A stretch of 64,000 nucleotides of DNA from Streptomyces rhizoryzae (GCF_023155275.1 NZ_JALMUV010000024.1:48749-112748); one strand, 5' to 3'; shown: positions 25,730-33,840, counted from the stretch's first letter. Numbers and translations are program-made. Notes: generated by a model not told the origin, from the letters alone.

Positions 25730-26287
25730 ATGGCGGAAGAGACGGAACGGACAGCGCGGGCCGGCCCGGCGCGGGTGCGGATCGCGCCGTGGACGGCGGC
25801 CGGACTCCCCCTGCTGCGGCAGGCCAACACCCCCGCGATGACGCGGTATCTCGGCGGCCCCGAGACCGAGGAGCAGCTCGTCCGCAGACACCGCAGGTAC
25901 CTCGCGGTCGAGGGACCGGGCCGGATGTACCGCATCCTGCTCCTGCCGGGGCGGGAGGCGGTGGGCACGGCCGGGTTCTGGGCCGCGGAGTGGGGCGGGG
26001 AGGCCGTCTACGAGGCGGGCTGGAGCGTGCTGTCCGCCTTCCAGGGCCGGGGCATCGCGGTCGCCGCGGTCCGCCAGGTCCTCGCCGCGGCCGCCGCCGA
26101 GGGCCTCCGCAGTACCGTCCACGCCTACCCTTCGGTGGCCAACGCGGCGTCCAACGCGGTCTGCCGCCGGGCCGGTTTCCGCCTCGCGGGGGAGTGCGAG
26201 GTCGCCTACCCGCCGGGGCACCCGCTGCGGGCCAACGACTGGTACATACCCCTCCGGGAGACGGAGACGGGGGCGGACACCCACTAG
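25730..26287 (+). CDS. GNAT-family N-acetyltransferase
   Basis: A 185-residue acetyltransferase of the RimJ/RimL-like group. Visible motifs are VRIAPWTAAGLPLLRQAN at the start, the central strand GTAGFW then AVYEAGWSVLSAFQGRGIAVAAV with the acetyl-CoA pyrophosphate loop Q-G-R-G-I-A (about residues 98-107), and SNAVCRRAGFRLAGE near the end. The substrate is unknown. The ATG at 25730 lies 4 nt after the DedA stop; no strong Shine-Dalgarno was seen and TACCGT ends 7 nt upstream, so a leaderless transcript or coupling are both possible. Its TAG stop overlaps the convergent dehydrogenase stop in a shared CTAG. Confidence 0.88.
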   Translation: MAEETERTARAGPARVRIAPWTAAGLPLLRQANTPAMTRYLGGPETEEQLVRRHRRYLAVEGPGRMYRILLLPGREAVGTAGFWAAEWGGEAVYEAGWSVLSAFQGRGIAVAAVRQVLAAAAAEGLRSTVHAYPSVANAASNAVCRRAGFRLAGECEVAYPPGHPLRANDWYIPLRETETGADTH

Positions 26288-27384
26288 GAAGCGGCCGGAG
26301 GGAGGGGCGTGCCGGTGGCGGTCCCGGGCGGCCCCGGCGTGCCGCGGGCCGGGTCCGTGCCGGTCGGGTCGGTGCCGAGTGGGGCGGAGCGGACGTCGTC
26401 GAGGGATACCGGCAGGCCGGTGCGCCGGGAGCGGTCGCACGCCTCCGCGACGTAGAGCGCCTCCAGCGCCTCGGCCGGGGTGCAGGGGCTCGGCGCCCGG
26501 CCGGCGGCCACCGCGACGAAGGCCGTCAGCTCGGCCACGTACGCGTCGTGGAAGCGCTCCATGAACGTCGCGTACGGCGCGGCCCGGCGCCAGGACAGCG
26601 CCGGTTCGGCGGACGGCAGCGGGGCCCGGTCGTCCAGCCCGACGAAGCGGGCGCCCGCGGAGCCGCAGACCTCCAGCCGCACGTCGTGGCCCGCGCCGTT
26701 GTAGCGGGTCGCGGTGACGGTGGCCAGCGTGTCGTCGTCGAAGCGCAGCAGCGCGGCGCCGGTGTCGACGTCGTCGGCCTCGGCGAAGAAGGCCGCGCCG
26801 CGCTGGGTGCCCTGGGCGTAGACCGAGACCACCTCGTGGCCGGTCAGCCAGCGCATGATGTCGAAGTCGTGGATGCCGCAGTCCCGGAACAGCCCGCCGG
26901 AGGTCGGGATGAAGTCCGCGGGCGGCGGCGCCTGGTCGCCGGTGCAGGCGCGCAGGGTGTGCAGCCGGCCCAGCTCGCCGGCGCGCAGCGCCGCGCGGGC
27001 GGCCCGGTACCCGGCGTCGAACCGCCGCTGGAAGCCGATCTGCACGGGCACGGTGCCGGCCTCGGCCCGCGCCACGACGGCGCGCGTGCCCGGCACGTCC
27101 GGCGCCACCGGCTTCTCGCAGAACACCGGGACCCGGGCGTCCAGTGCCTGGTGGATCAGGGCGGCGTGCGCGCTGGTCGCGGCGGTGATCACCACCGCGT
27201 CGACCCCTTGCGCGTACAGCTCCCCGATGCTGTCCGCGGCCCGTACGCCCAGCGTGCCGGCGAGCGCGGCGGCCCGCGCCGGGTCCGCGTCCGCGACGAC
27301 CAGGCCGGTGACGCCGGGGACGCCGAGCAGGGTCGCGGCGTGGAACGCGCCGATGCGCCCCGTTCCGATGAGGCCGATCTTCAT
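26284..27384 (-). CDS. Gfo/Idh/MocA dehydrogenase, inositol 2-dehydrogenase-like
   Basis: A 366-residue NAD-dependent dehydrogenase closely following the IolG/inositol 2-dehydrogenase pattern: KIGLIGTGRIGAFHAATL for NAD binding, FCEKPVAPD (EKP motif), GFQRRFDAGYRAAR, and the catalytic segment GGLFRDCGIHDFDIMRWL with the conserved Asp and His. A 25-residue Pro/Gly/Thr-rich tail follows the fold. The ATG at 27384 is preceded by AAGGGAAG. A LacI-type operator (27472-27485) lies 88 bp upstream, and the divergent neighbour encodes the LacI regulator. It is separate from the main inositol locus, which has its own IolG-like protein, so it may act on another inositol or hexose. Confidence 0.88.
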   Translation of the reverse strand: MKIGLIGTGRIGAFHAATLLGVPGVTGLVVADADPARAAALAGTLGVRAADSIGELYAQGVDAVVITAATSAHAALIHQALDARVPVFCEKPVAPDVPGTRAVVARAEAGTVPVQIGFQRRFDAGYRAARAALRAGELGRLHTLRACTGDQAPPPADFIPTSGGLFRDCGIHDFDIMRWLTGHEVVSVYAQGTQRGAAFFAEADDVDTGAALLRFDDDTLATVTATRYNGAGHDVRLEVCGSAGARFVGLDDRAPLPSAEPALSWRRAAPYATFMERFHDAYVAELTAFVAVAAGRAPSPCTPAEALEALYVAEACDRSRRTGLPVSLDDVRSAPLGTDPTGTDPARGTPGPPGTATGTPLPPAAS

Positions 27385-27471
27385 GGGCTGGCTTCCCTTC
27401 GGGAGAGGCGGGGACGGGCGGGGGACCGCGGGCGGGCGCCGCCCACGGGGGCAGGGCGCCGCGGGCCGCTA

Positions 27472-27485
27472 TTGGAACGGTCCAA
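27472..27485. promoter_or_regulatory. LacI-type operator upstream of the dehydrogenase gene
   Basis: TTGGAACGGTCCAA has the 5-bp inverted arms TTGGA/TCCAA and a central CG, the hallmark of LacI/PurR-family operators. Thirteen of its 14 bases recur over the start codon of the adjacent LacI gene. Confidence 0.8.
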
Positions 27486-27629
27486 CGTCCCGTCCCGGCA
27501 CCTTGCAGGTCCGTATGTCAGGATGTCAACCCTTGTGGCGGGTCAGCGAGTTCGGCGTCGGGACGCGGCGGACCGATGGCTGGGCCCGCGCGTTGACGCC
27601 GGTCCGGCGCGATGGGAGGATCGGCGCCC

Positions 27630-27643
27630 ATGGAACGGTCCAA
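27630..27643. promoter_or_regulatory. Second LacI-type operator, embedded in the regulator's start codon
   Basis: ATGGAACGGTCCAA covers codons 1-5 of the LacI gene and differs from the operator at 27472 only in its first base. It encodes M-E-R-S-N. Binding here would block transcription of the regulator's own gene near its start. Confidence 0.75.
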
Positions 27644-28724
27644 TGCGTCCCCCGGCGCGCCGGAGCCGACTGCCGGGCAGGGGTCCGGGGCGGCGCGGCC
27701 GCCGACGATCCGGGCCGTCGCCGCGCGGGCGGGCGTCTCCAAATCGCTGGTCTCCCTCGTCCTCCAGGGCTCGCCGCGGGTCAGCGACGCCAAGCGGCAG
27801 GCCGTCCGGGAGGCCATCGACGCGCTGGGCTACCGGCCCAACGCCGCCGCCCGCAGCCTGGTCGCCCGGCGCACCCACACCGTCGGGGTGCTGGTGAACG
27901 ACCTGCGCAACCCCTGGTTCACCGACGTCCTCGACGGTCTGAACTCCGTGCTGCACGGGCACGGCCTGCGGATGCTGATGGCCGACGGCCGGCTGGACCG
28001 GCGCACCGGCCAGGAGTTCGCCCGCACCTTCCAGGAGTTGCGGGTGGACGGCCTGGTGGTCGCCGGCACGCTCCCGGACACCGCGGGGCTCGCCGAGGCC
28101 GCCGCGCGGCTGCCGACCGTCATCGCCGGCGACCACGGGCCGCACCTGCCCCGGGTGGACATCGTCGCCAACGACGACGAGCGCGGCGCCCGCCTCGCCA
28201 CCGAGCACCTCCTCGGTCTCGGCCACCGCCGGATCGCCCATGTCGCGGGCCGGGGCCCGGTCGGTGAGCTGCGCCGGCGCGGTTTCGAGGCGGCGATGCG
28301 GGCCCACGGGGCGGACGCCGCGGTGGAGCAGGGCGACGGCACGGAGGAGGGCGGCTACCGCGCCGCCGTGCGGCTGCTCGGCCCGGCCCGCGGCGCCGGC
28401 CGGCCGACCGCCGTCCTGGCCTTCAACGACCTGTCCGGCATCGGGGTGCTGTCCGCCGCCGGGGAACTGGGCCTCCGCGTGCCCGGCGGCCTCTCGCTCG
28501 TCGGCTACGACAACACCTACCTCGCCCGGATCCGCCACCTCTGGCTGGACTCGGTCGACAACGCCGGCCACGAGGTGGGCCGCCTGGCCGCCCGCTGCCT
28601 GCTGGACCGGATGGCGCACCCGGAGGCCCCGGCCGTCCGCCGGCTCGTCGCGCCGGAGCTGGCGGTCCGCGGCTCATCCGCCCCGCCCGGCGGCGGAAGC
28701 CGGAGCGGGCCCGGCGCCGCGTAG
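27630..28724 (+). CDS. LacI-family transcriptional repressor
   Basis: A 364-residue regulator. After a 29-residue flexible leader comes the LacI helix-turn-helix TIRAVAARAGVSKSLVSLVL and hinge segment GYRPNAAARSLVARRT. The periplasmic-binding-protein-like effector domain follows (VGVLVNDLRNPWFTDVLDG, then LGHRRIAHVAG, and AVLAFNDLSGIGVL). Start: GGGAGGA lies 9 nt before the ATG at 27630; an ATG at 27612 lacks a ribosome site. It is divergent from the inositol-dehydrogenase-like gene, and two matching operators sit between and inside the pair, so it very likely represses that gene and itself. The effector is probably an inositol or related sugar. Confidence 0.93.
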   Translation: MERSNASPGAPEPTAGQGSGAARPPTIRAVAARAGVSKSLVSLVLQGSPRVSDAKRQAVREAIDALGYRPNAAARSLVARRTHTVGVLVNDLRNPWFTDVLDGLNSVLHGHGLRMLMADGRLDRRTGQEFARTFQELRVDGLVVAGTLPDTAGLAEAAARLPTVIAGDHGPHLPRVDIVANDDERGARLATEHLLGLGHRRIAHVAGRGPVGELRRRGFEAAMRAHGADAAVEQGDGTEEGGYRAAVRLLGPARGAGRPTAVLAFNDLSGIGVLSAAGELGLRVPGGLSLVGYDNTYLARIRHLWLDSVDNAGHEVGRLAARCLLDRMAHPEAPAVRRLVAPELAVRGSSAPPGGGSRSGPGAA

Positions 28725-29084
28725 CCGGGGGCGGCCCCCGGGCCACCGGGCCCCGGCCCCGCAGGCCCGGTACGCGAGCCGGTCGTAGGGCATCGACGTG
28801 CCGCCGCCCGGCGGGGCGGCGGCGTACCTCCGCAACGGGGCGGCGGGCACCTGGAGTTCGTGGGCCTGGCGGACCAGGGCCCGGTCGGCGGGGGAGACCT
28901 CGTCCGGGCCGGTGGCCGTCCGCACCGGCACCGGGCGCGCCGCTGCCGCCGGTGCGACCGCCAGGCCGGCCGGCGGGCGGGCGGCGCGCGCACCGCGTGA
29001 CGTCGTGCCCGGCCCGGGCGGCGAGGGCGGCCGGGTGGCCGCCGATCGCACGGGCCGGCCGGGGAAGGGCCAGGGGCCGTTCAC
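28674..29084 (-). CDS. Hypothetical protein coupled to an excisionase-like gene
   Basis: A possible 136-residue basic, Ala/Pro/Arg-rich protein with no recognised domain. Support comes from a GTG that overlaps the stop of the upstream helix-turn-helix gene (GTGA) and from strong G/C third-position bias, for example around the EVSPADRALVRQAHELQVPA segment. The C-terminal part overlaps the end of the convergent LacI gene by 51 bp, which weakens the case for the last 17 residues; the true protein could be shorter or a remnant. No function can be proposed. Confidence 0.4.
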   Translation of the reverse strand: MNGPWPFPGRPVRSAATRPPSPPGPGTTSRGARAARPPAGLAVAPAAAARPVPVRTATGPDEVSPADRALVRQAHELQVPAAPLRRYAAAPPGGGTSMPYDRLAYRACGAGARWPGGRPRLRGAGPAPASAAGRGG

Positions 29085-29275
29085 TGCCGGCCGCGGTGGC
29101 CCGGGCGGCGCGCCACCCAGGCTCTGACGGTGTCGGCGTACCAGTACGGTTTGCCGGCCTCCACGAGATCCGGTTCGGGCAGCAGGCCGTGCTTGCGGTA
29201 CGAGCGCACGGTGTCCGGCTGCACCTGGATGTGGGCCGCGATTTCCTTGTACGACCAGAGCCTACGGTCGGTCAT
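29081..29275 (-). CDS. Small helix-turn-helix protein, excisionase/MerR-like
   Basis: A 64-residue DNA-binding protein consisting of one winged helix-turn-helix: LWSYKEIAAHIQVQPDTVRSYRKHGLLPEPD, then the wing GKPYWYADTVRAWVARRP. This is the excisionase/AlpA/MerR-N-terminal type. The ATG at 29275 has AAGGAGG upstream. In integrative elements such proteins direct excision, but there is no integrase nearby, so it may be a solitary regulator or a relic. The GTG of the next gene overlaps its stop. Confidence 0.75.
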   Translation of the reverse strand: MTDRRLWSYKEIAAHIQVQPDTVRSYRKHGLLPEPDLVEAGKPYWYADTVRAWVARRPGHRGRQ

Positions 29276-29600
29276 CTCTGCGCACCTCCTTGGCGCCGCG
29301 CGCAGGCGTTGCCCGGCCGGTTCGGCAGGGCTGCGCACGGCGGCGGGATCACTCAGCCTGTGCCTGGGGAACGACGGTGCGTGACCGTGGGCCAGGGCCT
29401 GTTGAGAGGCTGTGACGGAAGATCCGCGTGATGGTGACAGCCGTGACGGAGGACGGACGGCTGTGACGCGGACGGGACGGACAGGCGGACGGGACGGACG
29501 GGACGGACCGGACGCGGCACCTCACGGCGGTGCGGTGGGCGGCGGCCCCGGCCGCGGAACCGTCGCCGCACCGCCGCGGGGCGCCGCGGCTGACGTGCGC
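29276..29600. other. Intergenic region with short repeats
   Basis: About 325 bp between the helix-turn-helix gene and the peptidoglycan-binding gene. It contains an 8-bp inverted repeat ACAGCCGT/ACGGCTGT (29437-29444, 29457-29464). Three related GTGACGG/GTGACGC words lie at about 29411-29470, followed by a run of GGGACGGAC units at about 29471-29508. No gene was recognised. Confidence 0.45.
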
Positions 29601-30023
29601 TCAGGAGTACAGGGCCCGCCAGGTCTTCGTGTCGACCGTGCCGGTGGGCCTCAGGCGGTGCCGGGTCTGGAAGGCCGCGACGGCGGCCCGGGTCCGGTCG
29701 CCGAAGTGGCCGGTGACGTCCTTCCAGGCGAGGCGGCGGTGGTTGGCGAGCAGGCACTGCACCTGCTTGACGCGGTCGCCGCGCTGGCCGGGGGCGGTCG
29801 GCGCGGTGCCGCGGTAGTAGGCGCAGGCGGCGAGGACGGCGGGCCGGGCGGGCGCGGCGGGCGCGGCCGGGCCGGTGAGCAGCCCGGCGGCCAGCAGCCC
29901 CGCGGCGGCGGTGCGGAGGCCGGTCCGCCGGACCGCCGGGGCGGTGCCCTCCGGCCCGGGCCGGCCCGCGGACTCCCTGGTGGCGCACGTCTCGTGCGGT
30001 GCGTTGGTGTTCACGGTGTCCAT
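29601..30023 (-). CDS. Secreted peptidoglycan-binding-domain protein
   Basis: A 140-residue exported protein. After a polar 32-residue leader there is a hydrophobic signal segment (TAAAGLLAAGLLTGPAAPA). The mature part is one PG_binding_1 domain: GDRVKQVQCLLAN, then VTGHFGDRTRAAVAAFQTRHRLRPTGTVDTKTWRALYS in family order. It probably binds cell-wall peptide or glycan outside the membrane; there is no catalytic domain. The ATG at 30023 has GGGGAAG upstream. It is downstream of the inositol transporter on the same strand but separated by a hairpin, so likely has its own promoter. Confidence 0.85.
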   Translation of the reverse strand: MDTVNTNAPHETCATRESAGRPGPEGTAPAVRRTGLRTAAAGLLAAGLLTGPAAPAAPARPAVLAACAYYRGTAPTAPGQRGDRVKQVQCLLANHRRLAWKDVTGHFGDRTRAAVAAFQTRHRLRPTGTVDTKTWRALYS

Positions 30024-30058
30024 GGCTTCCCCGGGCGGGGCGCGTCGGCGGTGGGCGC

Positions 30059-30077
30059 ACCCCTTTGCACGAGGGGT
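30059..30077 (-). terminator. Hairpin after the inositol transporter gene
   Basis: ACCCCT (30059-30064) pairs with AGGGGT (30072-30077) around a 7-nt loop, 39 bp beyond the stop of the last gene of the leftward inositol operon. It is modest and without a T-run. Confidence 0.45.
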
Positions 30078-30115
30078 CCGCGGGCGGTCGCGGGGGTGGC
30101 GGAGGAGGGCCGGGG

Positions 30116-31615
30116 CTATCGGGCGGACGGTCCGGGGGCCGCGGCGCGCCGCTCGGCGCCGTCCGCCCCGTGCTCCTCGGCCTCGTCGTCCGGGCCGCCC
30201 CCGCCGGCGGCCCGGCGCAGCTCCTGCTCCAGGTCCTCCAGGGCCAGGCCCTTCGTCTCCGGTGCGTACCGGTGGCAGAAGAGCAGGGAGAGCACGCACA
30301 TCGCGGCGAAGAGCCAGCACGTGCGGCCGGGGCCGGCGGCGTCGAGCAGCACCGGGAAGGCCAGGGCGACACCGAAGTTGACCAGCCACATCACGAACAC
30401 CGCGGCGCCCATGGCCAGTCCGCGGACCTTCAGCGGGAACATCTCGGCGAGCAGCAGCCACACCCCGGTGTTGAGGGTCGCCTGCATGAAGCCCATGTAG
30501 AGCACCATCAGGGCGAGGACCGGGTAGCTCAGGCCGGCGGTGTGCGGCAGGTGGAAGGCCGCGCCCAGCAGCCCCAGGGAGACCGCCATGCCGGTGAGCC
30601 CCCACAGGAGCATCGGGCGCCGGCCCACCCGGTCGATCAGCGCCATCCCGACCGCGGTGGCGAGGACCGAGACCGCGCCGATGGCGAGGGTGGCGGTGAT
30701 CGCGGCGCTGGTGCCCAGACCGGTGGCCGCCAGGATCCTGGGGGCGAAGTAGACGACCGCGTTGACCCCGGTGATCTGCTGGACGACCGCCAGCCCGATG
30801 CCCACCAGCAGCAGCCGCCGCACCCAGGGGCGCCGCAGTTCCTGCCGGGCGCCGCGCCGGGCGTCGGTCTCCAGGGTGCGGGCGCGGGCGATCCGGGACA
30901 GCTCGCCGGGCACGTCGGCGGCCGGCAGGGTGCGGCGCAGCACCGCGGCGGCCTCGTCCGGCCGGTCCCGGCCGAGGTACCAGCGGGGCGTGTCCGGCAG
31001 GAAGAGGACGCCGAGGAGCAGCGCCACGGCGGGCAGGGCGGCCAGCCCCAGCATCCAGCGCCAGGCCGCCCAGTGGGCCAGTACGGCGTTGACGAGGTAC
31101 GCCAGCAGCTGGCCGCTGACGATCATCAGGGAGTTGAACGAGACCAGCCGGCCGCGCAGGTGGGCCGGTGCGATCTCGGAGAGGTAGAGCGGGGTGATCA
31201 CCGAGGCGCTGCCCACGGCGAGGCCGAGGACGCAGCGCGCGGCGGCCATGAACGGCACGGTCGGCGCCAGCGCGACCGCCACCGCGCCGCCGGTGAACAC
31301 CGCGCCCGCCCACAGCAGCGCGGTGCGCCGCCCCAGCGCGTCCGCCATCCGGCCGCCGGCCAGCGAGCCGAACGCGGCGCCGATCAGCAGCGCGCTGGTG
31401 ACGACGCCCTCGCCGAGCGCGCCGAGGCCGAAGTGCCGAGCCATGAACGGCAGGGCGCCGGAGACCACCCCGGTGTCGTAGCCGAACAGGGCGCCGCCGA
31501 GCGCGGCGATCGCGGCGATGGCGACGACGAAGCGGCGGGCGCCGCCGGTGGCGGCGGCGGGCGGGGCGGGGGCGGTGGTCAGGCCGCCGGGGGCGGCGGT
31601 GGGCGGCCCGTTCAC
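30116..31615 (-). CDS. iolT: MFS sugar porter, probable myo-inositol transporter
   Basis: A 499-residue 12-helix transporter of the sugar porter family. Signature motifs are GYDTGVVSGAL in helix 1, GRRTALL in the 2-3 loop, PLYLSEIAPAHLRGRL, PDTPRWYL, QQITGVNAVVYFAPRI in helix 7, DRVGRRPML and the closing PETKG. Bacterial IolT and proton-coupled inositol transporters have this layout. The GTG overlaps the stop of the IolG-like gene (GTGA), making it the third gene of the operon after iolE and iolG. It supplies myo-inositol to the enzymes encoded on both sides of the divergent promoter. The inositol substrate is inferred from context; the family is certain. Confidence 0.88.
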   Translation of the reverse strand: MNGPPTAAPGGLTTAPAPPAAATGGARRFVVAIAAIAALGGALFGYDTGVVSGALPFMARHFGLGALGEGVVTSALLIGAAFGSLAGGRMADALGRRTALLWAGAVFTGGAVAVALAPTVPFMAAARCVLGLAVGSASVITPLYLSEIAPAHLRGRLVSFNSLMIVSGQLLAYLVNAVLAHWAAWRWMLGLAALPAVALLLGVLFLPDTPRWYLGRDRPDEAAAVLRRTLPAADVPGELSRIARARTLETDARRGARQELRRPWVRRLLLVGIGLAVVQQITGVNAVVYFAPRILAATGLGTSAAITATLAIGAVSVLATAVGMALIDRVGRRPMLLWGLTGMAVSLGLLGAAFHLPHTAGLSYPVLALMVLYMGFMQATLNTGVWLLLAEMFPLKVRGLAMGAAVFVMWLVNFGVALAFPVLLDAAGPGRTCWLFAAMCVLSLLFCHRYAPETKGLALEDLEQELRRAAGGGGPDDEAEEHGADGAERRAAAPGPSAR

Positions 31616-32649
31616 CGATACAGCTCCGGGCGCTCGACCAGTTCGACCGCGACCCGTTCCCCGGTGGCCTGGGCCCGCACCCCGGCCTCGCACACCGCGG
31701 CCGCCGCGTAGCCGTCCCAGCAGCTGGGGCCCTCGACCTCGCCGCGCCGGGTGGCGTCCACCCAGCGCTGCACCTGCCGGTCGTAGGCGTCCGCGAAGCG
31801 CTCCACGAAGCCGGGCGGGATGGTGCCGCCCCAGTGGCCGGCGGTGTTGGTGAAGACCCCGTGGTCGTCGCCGATCCGGGCGGTCCCGTGCTCGCAGACC
31901 GCCTCGCAGCTGACCTGGTAGCCGAAACCGCAGTTGACGAAGAGTTCGGTGTCCACGACCCGGCCGCCGGCCGTCTCGAAGAGGATCAGCTGCGGGTCGC
32001 TCAGCCCCTCGGGGGCGTTGCCGGTGGGCGCCGGGCGCAGCACCCGGACGGCGGTGATCTCCTCGTCCAGCAGCCAGCGGGTCACGTCGATCTCGTGCAC
32101 CGCCGAGTCGTTGATCATCATGGCGTCGGTGAAGCCGGGCGGGGTGTCGGCGTTGCGGTGCTTGTGGTGCAGCATCAGCGGGCGGCCGTACGCGCCGTCG
32201 TCCAGCAGGGACTTCAGGGTGCGGTAGCCGGCGTCGTAGCGGCGCATGAAGCCCACCTGGACGCGCCGGTGGCCCAGCTCCTGCTCGGCCGCCAGGACCC
32301 GCAGCGCGGCGGCGGCGTCCGGGGTCAGCGGCTTCTCGCACAGCACCGGCAGGTCGCGGGCGAACGCCGCCAGCAGCGCCGCCTCGTGGGCCGGGCCCGG
32401 GGAGGCGATCAGCACGGCGTCCACCGCCGGGTCGTCCATGGCGGCGGCCGGGTCGGTGTACGCGGTGGCGCCGTCGATGCCGGCGGCGAGCCGGGCGGCC
32501 CGTCCGGCGTCGAGGTCGGCCACCGCCGCCACCCTGGCCCCGCTGATCACGCGGTCCAGGCGCCGTACGTGGTCGGCCCCCATCCGCCCGGTGCCGATGA
32601 CCGCCACGCCCAGCGTCCCGCGCACACCCGTCGCGCCCGTCTCGCCCAT
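31612..32649 (-). CDS. iolG: Myo-inositol 2-dehydrogenase-like Gfo/Idh/MocA oxidoreductase
   Basis: A 345-residue NAD-dependent dehydrogenase, expected to oxidise myo-inositol to 2-keto-myo-inositol. It has GVAVIGTGRMGADHVRRL for NAD binding, VLCEKPLTPD as EKP motif, GFMRRYDAGYRTLKSLL and MMINDSAVHEIDVTRWLL, which holds the catalytic Asp/His pair. The ATG at 32649 follows GAGAGGGAC. It sits between iolE and the transporter in one operon. A second IolG-like gene lies at 26284-27384 under different control, so the two may handle different inositol isomers. Confidence 0.88.
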   Translation of the reverse strand: MGETGATGVRGTLGVAVIGTGRMGADHVRRLDRVISGARVAAVADLDAGRAARLAAGIDGATAYTDPAAAMDDPAVDAVLIASPGPAHEAALLAAFARDLPVLCEKPLTPDAAAALRVLAAEQELGHRRVQVGFMRRYDAGYRTLKSLLDDGAYGRPLMLHHKHRNADTPPGFTDAMMINDSAVHEIDVTRWLLDEEITAVRVLRPAPTGNAPEGLSDPQLILFETAGGRVVDTELFVNCGFGYQVSCEAVCEHGTARIGDDHGVFTNTAGHWGGTIPPGFVERFADAYDRQVQRWVDATRRGEVEGPSCWDGYAAAAVCEAGVRAQATGERVAVELVERPELYR

Positions 32650-32720
32650 GCCGTCCCTCTCGCCCTTCTGCCGTACGGTGTCCGTCCCGTTGGGCGCGCC
32701 GGTGCGCGCCGCGAGCCGCC

Positions 32721-33641
32721 TCATGCCCCGCAGGACCGCAGGAAGCGGCGGGTGCGCCGGGCGATCGGCAGCGGCCGGTCGGGCGGGCAGGGGTACATGT
32801 CCTGCTCCACGATGGCGAAGAGGTCGGTGCCCAGCTCCTGGGCGGCCTCCAGGACGGGCGGCAGGGCCGGGACGCCCAGCGGCGGTTCGCACATCACGCC
32901 CTGCCGGACGGCCGGGCCGAACGCGGTGCCCCGGGCGATCACGTCGCGCAGCACGTCCGGGTCCACCTGCTTGAGGTGGAGGTAGCCGATCCGCTCGCCG
33001 TAGGTGCGGATCAGCTTGACGCTGTCGCCGCCGCAGTAGGCGTAGTGGCCGGTGTCCAGGCAGAGGTTGACCAGGTCGGAGTCGGTGACGTGGAGGAAGC
33101 GCTCGACGTGCTCCTCGGTGTCGAGGTGGGTGTCGGCGTGCGGGTGGACGGCGATGGCCAGGCCGAACTCGTCGCGGACCCGCTTGCCCAGCCGCTCCAT
33201 CCCGGTGGTCAGGTGCTTCCACTGCTCGACGGTCAGCTCGGGCGGTTCGAGGAGTTCGGCGGTCTTGTCGTCCCGCCAGAAGGACGGGATGACGACGAGG
33301 TGCGAGGCGTCCATCGCCCGGGCGAGGGTGGCGACTTCGGTGACGTGGGCCCAGGTCCGGTCCCAGACGGCCGGGCCGTGGTGCAGCGAGGTGAAGACGG
33401 TGCCGGCCGAGACGGCGAGGCCGCGCCGGGCGGTCTCCTCGCGCAGCACGGCGGGGTCGGTGGGCAGGTAGCCGTGCGGGCCGAGTTCGATCCACGCGTA
33501 GCCGGCCTCGGCGACCTCGTCCAGGAAGCGCCGCCAGGGGACCTGCTGGGCGTCGTCGGGGAACCACACGCCCCAGGAGTCGGGGGCGGACCCGATGCGG
33601 AGGCGGTCCAGGACGGGCGAGGCGGCAGGGGGTGCGGACAT
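32721..33641 (-). CDS. iolE: Inosose dehydratase (IolE-type TIM barrel)
   Basis: A 306-residue metal-dependent barrel that should dehydrate 2-keto-myo-inositol to 3,5/4-trihydroxycyclohexane-1,2-dione. Features are RIGSAPDSWGVWFPDD at the start (typical for IolE), YAWIELGPHGYLPTDP, VHPHADTHLDTEEHVERFL, the CLDTGHYAYCGGDSVKLI metal region, and LHLKQVDPDVLRDV. The ATG at 33641 has GAGAGGAG 9 nt upstream. It is the first gene of the leftward iol operon, driven by the promoter at 33704-33732. Confidence 0.9.
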   Translation of the reverse strand: MSAPPAASPVLDRLRIGSAPDSWGVWFPDDAQQVPWRRFLDEVAEAGYAWIELGPHGYLPTDPAVLREETARRGLAVSAGTVFTSLHHGPAVWDRTWAHVTEVATLARAMDASHLVVIPSFWRDDKTAELLEPPELTVEQWKHLTTGMERLGKRVRDEFGLAIAVHPHADTHLDTEEHVERFLHVTDSDLVNLCLDTGHYAYCGGDSVKLIRTYGERIGYLHLKQVDPDVLRDVIARGTAFGPAVRQGVMCEPPLGVPALPPVLEAAQELGTDLFAIVEQDMYPCPPDRPLPIARRTRRFLRSCGA

Positions 33642-33703
33642 GCTGCGGCTCTCCTCTCGCCGGTCGGCGGTGACCGGGAGGCGCTGGGTGGGTTGTGGGG
33701 CAC

Positions 33704-33732
33704 AGCCTCGCTGCCGCCCTGGGGAGTGTCAA
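33704..33732 (-). promoter_or_regulatory. Promoter of the leftward iolE-iolG-iolT operon
   Basis: Read on the minus strand, TTGACA (33732-33727) and GAGGCT (33709-33704) are separated by exactly 17 bp. The -35 is consensus and the -10 is fair. It lies about 63 bp from the iolE start. Confidence 0.65.
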
Positions 33733-33738
33733 GACTTC

Positions 33739-33805
33739 GTCCTGACATAAGGACTTAAGGACGTGAGGGGTGTTCAGCTCTTGTTTGACGTCATAATGTA
33801 AGGAC
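33739..33805. promoter_or_regulatory. TAAGGAC repeat cluster between the divergent iol promoters
   Basis: Three direct TAAGGAC copies (33748-33754, 33756-33762, 33799-33805) lie between the two promoters. The first forms a GTCCT...AGGAC inverted repeat (33739-33743, 33750-33754). The context words TGACATAAGGAC and AATGTAAGGAC are similar. They are candidate binding sites for an inositol regulator; none is encoded in the cluster itself. Confidence 0.6.
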
Positions 33806-33811
33806 AAAACA

Positions 33812-33840
33812 TTGACATGGTTCGCGGCGGGGCGTTAGAC
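33812..33840 (+). promoter_or_regulatory. Promoter of the iolC-B-D-mmsA operon
   Basis: TTGACA (33812-33817), a 17-bp spacer, then TTAGAC (33835-33840), about 70 bp upstream of the iolC ATG. This is one of the best promoter matches in the window. Confidence 0.75.

Noticed and set aside
29411..29508. CRISPR-like or iteron-like repeats (GTGACGG and GGGACGGAC words)
   Set aside because: Units are short, unevenly spaced and GC-biased, with no regular spacers and no cas or rep gene.
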